This document shows, piece after piece, positions 13,268-18,416 of a DNA stretch of 18,416 nt. Source of the DNA: Bacteroidota bacterium (GTDB taxonomy: Bacteria; Bacteroidota; Ignavibacteria; Ignavibacteriales; Melioribacteraceae); assembly GCA_023453125.1 (NCBI GenBank), contig JAEXUB010000157.1, forward strand, positions 1-18,416. Direction: 5' to 3'. Positions within the stretch are counted from its first letter, which is position 1; each line of letters opens with the position of its first letter. The position numbers were made by a program, and so were the translations under genes. Below the pieces are notes generated by a model. The model was not told the DNA's origin. It did not search any database and worked only from the letters and a program-made list of their open reading frames with translations.

Positions 13268-15343
13268 ATGGATTGGTTTTACAATATGAGCATTAAAAAG
13301 AAACTCTTAACGGGTTTCTCGGTGGTATCGGTGCTTACCATCTTAATAGGATATCTTACGCTAAGCAGTATGCAGACAATAAGTGAAAACGGGGATAAGT
13401 CATTTAATCAGTATACCTTATCAATAGCAAGTATGGGTAATATTTCAACAACATTCCAGCGGATAAGAATAAATGTAAGGGATTTACAGGATGCGCAAAC
13501 CGCGTCGGATGCAGCTGCTGTAAATGAAAAACTGCAGGGTTACGACGATCAAATAAAAAAATATGGGGAAGAATACTCGGCTTCTTTCATTGATAAGGAA
13601 GATGAGAATAATTTTAAGTTATTTACTGAATTGTACGGGACATATCATTCAGGTTTGGACAATGTTAAGAGATTAATTAATGAAGAAAAAAAGGAAGAAG
13701 CGCACCAGCTTATTATTGGCGAAATGAAGAAGAATGCTATAGCTTTAACCAATCATATAGACAAGATGGTCGGAAATAATATTGCTGCAGCCAAAAAAGT
13801 TAACGAAGAAAATATTACTGCGTTTGAATCCTCACGAATGATGAATATTGCCTTGATAGTTTTAGTTGTAGTCTTTTCTATTGGAATCGGGATATTTATC
13901 TCCGGATATATTGCCAGGAACATAGCAGTAATTGTAGACAGGCTTGAAAGCCTTACAAATTTCTGTATAACAAATCTTGCACACGGGAGTGAACAGCTTG
14001 CAGAGGGGGATTTGAATGTTAACATACAAACAGGTACAAAACCTATTGCAGTCAAATCAAAAGACGAAATAGGCGTTTTGGGGGATAATATAAATACACT
14101 GATTGTAAAGGTTCAGGGTACAGTCGGTTCTGTTGAAAAAGCTATTTCCTCGATTCGGGATACTGTTAAGGAATCTACTCATTTGGTTGAAGCTGCTGTA
14201 AACGGCAAATTATCCGTAAGGGGAAATACCGGCAAATTCAAGGGAAGTTACAAAGAACTTATTTCCGGATTAAACGATACATTCGATGCTGTAGTAACGC
14301 CAATTGAAGAATCAAGCAGGATACTTGCCCAATTGGGGCAGGGAGATCTTACCGCAAGAATGGATGGAGATTATAAAGGGGATTATGTAATTCTAAAAAA
14401 CAGCATCAATAAACTGGCAATCGATTTCGGTAATACAATTTCAGAAGTGCTGGCTGCTGTGTCGGCAACAGCAAGTGCAAGCACTCAAATCTCCTCCAGT
14501 ACAGAAGAGATGGCTGCCGGCGCACAGGAACAGTCGGCCCAGACAACCGAAGTTGCAAGTGCAATTGAAGAAATGACAAAGACAATTGTTGAAACAGCGG
14601 CCAATTCGGTTTCTGCGGCTGATACGGCAAAAAACAGCGGACGAATTGCAAAAGAAGGAGGGAGCGTAGTTAAAGAAACTGTTGTAGGAATGGGAAGAAT
14701 TGCAGAAGTTGTTAATTCTGCAGCCGATACAGTTAAAGAACTCGGGAAGAGCAGTGACCAGATTGGAGAAATTGTACAGGTTATTGACGATATAGCTGAT
14801 CAGACAAACCTTCTGGCATTAAATGCCGCAATTGAAGCGGCGCGTGCCGGTGAGCAGGGAAGAGGATTTGCAGTAGTTGCTGATGAAGTAAGAAAACTTG
14901 CCGAACGTACAACAAAAGCAACAAAAGAAATAGCAACAATGATTAAGCAGATTCAGAAAGATACTTTGGATGCGGTTCATTCAATGCAGGCCGGTACCGT
15001 GGAAGTTGAAAAAGGAATGGAACTGGCAGAGAAAGCAGGAGTAGCTCTTGATGAGATTATAGGCGGTTCCAATAAAGTAGTCGATATGGTAAATATGGTT
15101 GCCGCTGCAGGAGAACAGCAGTCGGCAACTGCAGAGCAGATTAGCAGAAATATTGACAGCATAAATGGAGTTACGCAGGAGTCGGCTGCCGGAATTCAGC
15201 AAATTGCACGCGCTGCCGAAGATTTGAACAGACTTACGGAAAATCTGCAGAATTTAGTTTCCCGCTTCACAATTGAAACCTCCGAAAACTCAGGCTGGCA
15301 GATAAACAGGAATGCCAAAGCGCCAAAAGCAATGCTGAACTAA
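13268..15343 (+). CDS. transmembrane methyl-accepting chemotaxis protein
   Basis: This 691-residue receptor has TM1 (13-35) and a helical periplasmic sensor of about 150 residues (36-190, four-helix-bundle type). TM2 (191-213) is followed by HAMP (about 214-285) and a further HAMP-like helical linker (about 296-395, GKLSVRGNTGKFKGSY and LGQGDLTARM). The signalling domain (396-680) has the invariant hairpin tip DQTNLLALNAAIEAARAGE around residues 511-529. Flanking Glu/Gln-rich helices (SSSTEEMAAGAQEQSAQ) hold likely methylation sites. The C-terminus lacks a CheR/CheB-tethering pentapeptide. GAGGAG precedes the ATG. It pairs with the upstream cheW; the ligand is unknown. A candidate LytTR operator upstream of the operon suggests that its expression is set by the adjacent two-component systems. 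Confidence 0.95.
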   Translation: MDWFYNMSIKKKLLTGFSVVSVLTILIGYLTLSSMQTISENGDKSFNQYTLSIASMGNISTTFQRIRINVRDLQDAQTASDAAAVNEKLQGYDDQIKKYGEEYSASFIDKEDENNFKLFTELYGTYHSGLDNVKRLINEEKKEEAHQLIIGEMKKNAIALTNHIDKMVGNNIAAAKKVNEENITAFESSRMMNIALIVLVVVFSIGIGIFISGYIARNIAVIVDRLESLTNFCITNLAHGSEQLAEGDLNVNIQTGTKPIAVKSKDEIGVLGDNINTLIVKVQGTVGSVEKAISSIRDTVKESTHLVEAAVNGKLSVRGNTGKFKGSYKELISGLNDTFDAVVTPIEESSRILAQLGQGDLTARMDGDYKGDYVILKNSINKLAIDFGNTISEVLAAVSATASASTQISSSTEEMAAGAQEQSAQTTEVASAIEEMTKTIVETAANSVSAADTAKNSGRIAKEGGSVVKETVVGMGRIAEVVNSAADTVKELGKSSDQIGEIVQVIDDIADQTNLLALNAAIEAARAGEQGRGFAVVADEVRKLAERTTKATKEIATMIKQIQKDTLDAVHSMQAGTVEVEKGMELAEKAGVALDEIIGGSNKVVDMVNMVAAAGEQQSATAEQISRNIDSINGVTQESAAGIQQIARAAEDLNRLTENLQNLVSRFTIETSENSGWQINRNAKAPKAMLN

Positions 15344-15377
15344 AGATTCCTTCCCATAAAACCACAGACCCCGTTGG

Positions 15378-15406
15378 GCCCGGCATTTGCCGGGCTCTTT
15401 TTTTAT
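15378..15406 (+). terminator. Rho-independent terminator of cheW-mcp
   Basis: GCCCGGC (15378-15384) pairs with GCCGGGC (15389-15395) around a 4-nt ATTT loop and is followed by TCT8. It lies 34 bp after the receptor stop. Confidence 0.93.
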
Positions 15407-15716
15407 AGTCGGATAAACTAATTTACTACTAACTAGTTCTCTATGAGTATCCGGTGATATTAAGTGGCCTGATAAATCTATAAATTTGTAAACTCTCAAG
15501 GTTAACAGATCCGCAAATGATGGAAATGAAGATCATTTTATAACAGTTCATTATTTTTGCCAGGTAAAAATTTTAAAAAACCCGTTTTTTATTCAAAAAA
15601 CCGAGAAAATATTTTTATATACCCTCTTTACAAGATAAAAAACAATTGCTACATTTTGAATGTTTGAAATTTTTCAAAAGTTAAATATGTTAATAACAGT
15701 TGAGAAAGAGATAAAT
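15407..15716. other. intergenic region before the thiolase operon
   Basis: No gene was found. The stretch is AT-rich and must hold the operon promoter. An inverted repeat CGTTTTTT-attc-AAAAAACCG occupies 15583-15603 and loosely resembles an inverted repeat before the reductase gene (17423-17442). No -35/-10 pair can be chosen with confidence. Confidence 0.35.
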
Positions 15717-16895
15717 ATGAAAAAAGTTGTAATAACACACGCAAAGAGAACCCCTATCGGTTCTTTCAACGGAACACTCGCAAGCCTTTCTGCTCCTCAG
15801 CTCGGAAGCACGGTAATTAAGGCTTTATTAGACGAATCCCAAATTGACCCTAAACTTGTTGATGAAGTAATTATGGGAAACGTTATTACCGCCGGATTAG
15901 GGCAGGCTCCGGCACGTCAGGCCGCTCTATTTGCAGGACTTACAGAAAAGACCGAATGTCTTACCATAAACAAAATGTGCGGAAGCGGTCTCAAGGCCGT
16001 TATGCTGGCGCATCAGGCTATTTTATCCGGCGATGCCGAAGTTATTATTGCGGGGGGACAGGAAAGTATGTCCAATGCACCTTATCTTCTTCCCGGTGCC
16101 AGAGGCGGATACAGACTAGGACACGGCTCGATTCAGGACTCAATTCTCGTAGACGGATTAACAGATGCTTATGACAACATACATATGGGGAACTGTGCAG
16201 AGGCAACAGCAAAAAAATGCAATATGACGCGCGAGGAGCTTGATGCTTTTGCAGTTCTTTCCTATAACAGGGCAATTGCCGCACAGAAAGAAGGAAAATT
16301 TAACGATGAAATTACAGGTGTTAAAATAAAATCTAAAGCCGGAGAAACAATAGTTCTTAAGGATGAAGAGCCGGAAAAAGTGAATTTCGACAAAATCCCT
16401 TCTCTCCGCCCTGCGTTCGACAAAAGCGGGATTGTAACCGCCGCAAATTCATCCAAACTTAATGACGGCGCCTCAGCGCTTCTGATTATGAGCGAAGATA
16501 AGGCAAAGGAACTCGGCCTTAAGCCTATGGCAGAAATTGTAGCGCAAAGTTCGGCAGCAAGAATTCCGGTTGAGTTTACAATTGCACCGGCTGATGCAAT
16601 AAATAAAGTACTTGCAAAGGCAAATCTGAAGACAACAGACATTGACCTTTATGAGATAAACGAGGCATTTGCAGTAGTAAGCCTGGCAGTAGCAAATATT
16701 ATAGGCTTAAGTACGGATAACGTGAACGTAAACGGCGGCGCAATTGCATTGGGGCATCCCATCGGCGCAAGCGGCGCTCGAATTCTTACAACACTGCTTT
16801 ACGAAATGAAGAAAAGAAAGAGCAGATACGGATTGGCAGGATTGTGCATTGGCGGCGGCGAGGCCTCTGCCGTTATTGTTAAAAACTATGAGTAA
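15717..16895 (+). CDS. acetyl-CoA C-acetyltransferase (thiolase)
   Basis: This 392-residue biosynthetic-type thiolase, of normal length, joins two acetyl-CoA into acetoacetyl-CoA (or cleaves 3-ketoacyl-CoA). The nucleophile is C88 in NKMCGSG. The other active-site residues are H347 in ALGHPIG and C377 in LCIGGGEA, with the NEAF motif at 315-318. ATG 15717 is chosen because MKKVVITHAKRTPIGSF is the standard thiolase N-terminus and a purine-rich AGAAAGAG precedes it. An upstream in-frame start at 15660 would add 19 residues that do not belong to the family. The regulator gene begins 3 bp after the stop. With the downstream reductase it could make 3-hydroxybutyryl-CoA, as PhaA-PhaB do, or act in fatty-acid degradation. 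No PHA synthase is visible. Confidence 0.95.
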   Translation: MKKVVITHAKRTPIGSFNGTLASLSAPQLGSTVIKALLDESQIDPKLVDEVIMGNVITAGLGQAPARQAALFAGLTEKTECLTINKMCGSGLKAVMLAHQAILSGDAEVIIAGGQESMSNAPYLLPGARGGYRLGHGSIQDSILVDGLTDAYDNIHMGNCAEATAKKCNMTREELDAFAVLSYNRAIAAQKEGKFNDEITGVKIKSKAGETIVLKDEEPEKVNFDKIPSLRPAFDKSGIVTAANSSKLNDGASALLIMSEDKAKELGLKPMAEIVAQSSAARIPVEFTIAPADAINKVLAKANLKTTDIDLYEINEAFAVVSLAVANIIGLSTDNVNVNGGAIALGHPIGASGARILTTLLYEMKKRKSRYGLAGLCIGGGEASAVIVKNYE

Positions 16896-16898
16896 AAG

Positions 16899-17384
16899 AT
16901 GACAAGCGAAGATAAAGTTAAACATGCGGTTATTAAGAATTTCGGAGTAGCTTACAGGGCATTTGGATTGAGTAAATTAATGGGGCATATAATTGCCCTG
17001 TTAATCTATTCTCCCGAACCTGTTTCACTGGAGGAAATCGCTAAATCGCTCCACAGGAGCAAGGGTCCTGTAAGCCAGATTCTTAGAAGATTAAGGGATA
17101 AGGACCTTGTGAGAAGGGTATGGCAGCCTACAAGCAGAAAGGATTTTTATGAAATTTCCCCCGATATATTTGAGAGGGCTTTCAGGAATAATTTTGAATT
17201 GATAAAGAGCAACACCAGACTGGCAAACCAGCTAAGGCATTTAGCGGAAAAGGAAAAGAGTCCTAAGCTTGAAACCCTTAAAGCCAGAATGGTTGAAATG
17301 GAAACTTTTTACGAGATAATGGAAAAGCATCACGAGAATTTTTTAAAGGAATGGTCAAAGGCGAAAATAAAACTTATGTCATAA
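16899..17384 (+). CDS. GbsR/MarR-type winged-helix regulator
   Basis: This 161-residue protein has a winged-helix DNA-binding domain at about residues 25-95. It matches the GbsR branch of MarR: LSKLMGHIIALLIYS, PVSLEEIAKSL, SKGPVSQILRRLRDKDLVRRVW and a wing with SRKDFYEIS. The C-terminal half is helical and probably dimerises. It starts 3 bp after the thiolase stop and sits between two metabolic genes, so it most likely controls this operon, perhaps in response to an acyl-CoA or related metabolite. That ligand is a guess. The inverted repeat at 17423-17442 is a possible binding site. Confidence 0.88.
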   Translation: MTSEDKVKHAVIKNFGVAYRAFGLSKLMGHIIALLIYSPEPVSLEEIAKSLHRSKGPVSQILRRLRDKDLVRRVWQPTSRKDFYEISPDIFERAFRNNFELIKSNTRLANQLRHLAEKEKSPKLETLKARMVEMETFYEIMEKHHENFLKEWSKAKIKLMS

Positions 17385-17422
17385 CGGCAGAAAAATGATG
17401 AATTCTTTTTTTATTCCATTAT

Positions 17423-17442
17423 CGTTTTAAATTTTTGAAACG
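17423..17442. promoter_or_regulatory. inverted repeat before the reductase gene
   Basis: CGTTT (17423-17427) and AAACG (17438-17442) form a 5-bp inverted repeat in the 79-bp gap between the regulator and reductase genes. Its placement fits an internal operator. The repeat is short and AT-rich, so chance is not excluded. Confidence 0.25.
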
Positions 17443-17463
17443 TACAAAACAAAAGGTAAAAAA

Positions 17464-18207
17464 ATGAAAAGATTAGAAAACAGGACAGCAATAATAACCG
17501 GCGCGGTGCAGGGAATAGGCAAAGCGACCGTACAGAAATTTATTGAAGAAGGGGCATTCGTTGTAATGTGGGATGTTAATGAAGAAGCGGGCAGAATGCT
17601 TGAAGCTGAATTGAATGCGTCCGGCAGAAAAGTGAAATTCGCCAAAGTTAACGTGGCAAAATTTGATGAAGTTGAAAAAGCCGCTGCCGATGCAGCCGCT
17701 GAATTCGGTAAAATTGATATTCTTGTTAACAATGCGGGAATTCTAAGAGACGGTACACTTGCAAAAATGACTCCTGAGCAGTGGCAGCAGGTTATTGATG
17801 TAAACCTTACCGGCGTATTCAACTGCACAAAAGTTGTGGCCCCCTATATGATTGAAAAACAGTACGGCAGAATTATAAATGCCAGCTCGGTTGTAGGAAT
17901 CTATGGAAATTTCGGGCAGACTAACTATGTCGCAACTAAATCGGGCATAATTGGAATGACAAAAGTATGGGGAAAGGAACTCGGAAGAAAAGGAATTACC
18001 GTGAACGCAATTGCCCCCGGATTTATTGCGACCGAAATGGTGGCTTCGATGCCTGAAAAAGTAATTACCATGATGAAAGATAAAACTCCTTTGGGACGCC
18101 TCGGCAAGCCGGAAGACATTGCAAATGCTTACTGCTTCCTGGCAAGCGACGAAGCATCCTTTATTAATGCGACCGTTCTTAGCGTGGACGGCGGCGTTGT
18201 AATGTAA
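17464..18207 (+). CDS. FabG/PhaB-like short-chain dehydrogenase/reductase
   Basis: This 247-residue classical SDR is of normal FabG length. The cofactor motif is TGAVQGIG (12-19), with NNAG at 89-92, N114, and catalytic S142, Y155 and K159 (YVATK). The C-terminal GxxxxxDGG end is present as SVDGGVVM. It should reduce 3-oxoacyl thioesters to 3-hydroxyacyl thioesters. D37 at the end of the second strand (VVMWD) normally favours NAD(H) over NADP(H), unlike E. coli FabG. Together with the thiolase this suggests an NADH-linked acetoacetyl-CoA or 3-ketoacyl-CoA reductase, though an ACP substrate cannot be excluded. AAAGGT lies before the ATG. The next gene starts 19 bp after the stop. Confidence 0.93.
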   Translation: MKRLENRTAIITGAVQGIGKATVQKFIEEGAFVVMWDVNEEAGRMLEAELNASGRKVKFAKVNVAKFDEVEKAAADAAAEFGKIDILVNNAGILRDGTLAKMTPEQWQQVIDVNLTGVFNCTKVVAPYMIEKQYGRIINASSVVGIYGNFGQTNYVATKSGIIGMTKVWGKELGRKGITVNAIAPGFIATEMVASMPEKVITMMKDKTPLGRLGKPEDIANAYCFLASDEASFINATVLSVDGGVVM

Positions 18208-18226
18208 AATTCAGTACAGGAAAGAA

Positions 18227-18416
18227 ATGAGAAACGCATATATAAAATCATCGGGAGCCTATGCTCCGGCAAAAGTTGTAAGCAATCAATATTTTAACGA
18301 ACTGCTCGGCGAAGATGTTGATACCTGGCTGAGGGAAAACCTTACTATCAGAGAGCGCAGATGGTGTTCTCCGGAAGAATCCACCGCCGATCTGTGTGTT
18401 GAAGCCGCTAAGAAGG
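18227..18416 (+). CDS. FabH-like 3-oxoacyl-ACP synthase III, N-terminal part (partial)
   Basis: The reading frame starts at ATG 18227 after AGGAAAGAA and stays open to the window end (63 codons). It begins with RNAYIKSSGAYAPAKVVSN, then shows TIRERRWC and ESTADLCVEAAK. This fits the N-terminus of the FabH/KAS III thiolase-fold family (IxGxGxYxPxxxVTN, IxxRR, T/S-x-D/E-x-A/C-x-x-A). The Cys-His-Asn catalytic triad would lie beyond the window. It follows the reductase by 19 bp and belongs to the same operon, which points to acyl chain elongation or a dedicated condensation step. KAS III relatives of other specificity (for example OleA-like) are possible. Confidence 0.78.
   Translation, partial: MRNAYIKSSGAYAPAKVVSNQYFNELLGEDVDTWLRENLTIRERRWCSPEESTADLCVEAAKK

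Noticed and set aside
15660..15716. N-terminal extension of the thiolase from ATG 15660
   Set aside because: The thiolase fold starts at the ATG at 15717, which has a better ribosome site; the extra 19 residues match nothing.

Overview
The window looks like chromosomal DNA of a low-to-mid GC member of the Bacteroidota/Chlorobi/Ignavibacteriota superphylum. Ignavibacteria-like is my best guess. Reasons: an outer-membrane TonB receptor with an N-terminal carboxypeptidase-regulatory-like domain, a HYC_CC_PP-type small protein, multi-PAS cytosolic histidine kinases, and a GIY-YIG gene plus repeats attached to a tRNA gene. The lineage is inferred from gene families, not from a marker gene.

Layout: (1) 1-206, 3' end of a 6-phosphofructokinase. 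(2) 323-1170, tRNA-Asp(GTC) with its terminator, a small GIY-YIG nuclease gene, then repeats that re-use the 3' end of the tRNA, including two tandem 206-bp units. (3) 1249-1692, a GNAT acetyltransferase on the minus strand. (4) 1970-5047, a probable heavy-metal (copper-like) operon: HYC_CC_PP protein, secreted HMA-domain protein and TonB-dependent receptor, closed by a strong terminator. (5) 5558-12460, two paralogous signalling cassettes, each a cytosolic multi-PAS histidine kinase followed by a LytTR response regulator. The second is preceded by a detached single PAS-domain gene. (6) 12756-15343, cheW and a transmembrane methyl-accepting chemotaxis protein, closed by a terminator. (7) 15717-18416, a short-chain acyl-CoA/fatty-acid operon: thiolase, GbsR/MarR-type regulator, FabG/PhaB-like reductase, and the start of a FabH-like ketoacyl synthase running off the window.

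The least expected signals are non-coding. Upstream of the second PAS/kinase cassette and of cheW there are nearly identical operator-like elements. Each is a pair of 9-bp direct repeats (TTCGCAACA-type) whose starts are 21 bp apart, the geometry bound by LytTR regulators; a degenerate third candidate precedes the first kinase. This suggests that the two LytTR regulators control the cluster and the neighbouring chemotaxis genes. The paralogous kinases have the same PAS types in a different order, and the second regulator has lost canonical receiver residues while keeping its phospho-acceptor Asp. The tRNA-Asp / GIY-YIG / split-tRNA-tail arrangement looks like a small tRNA-associated element.
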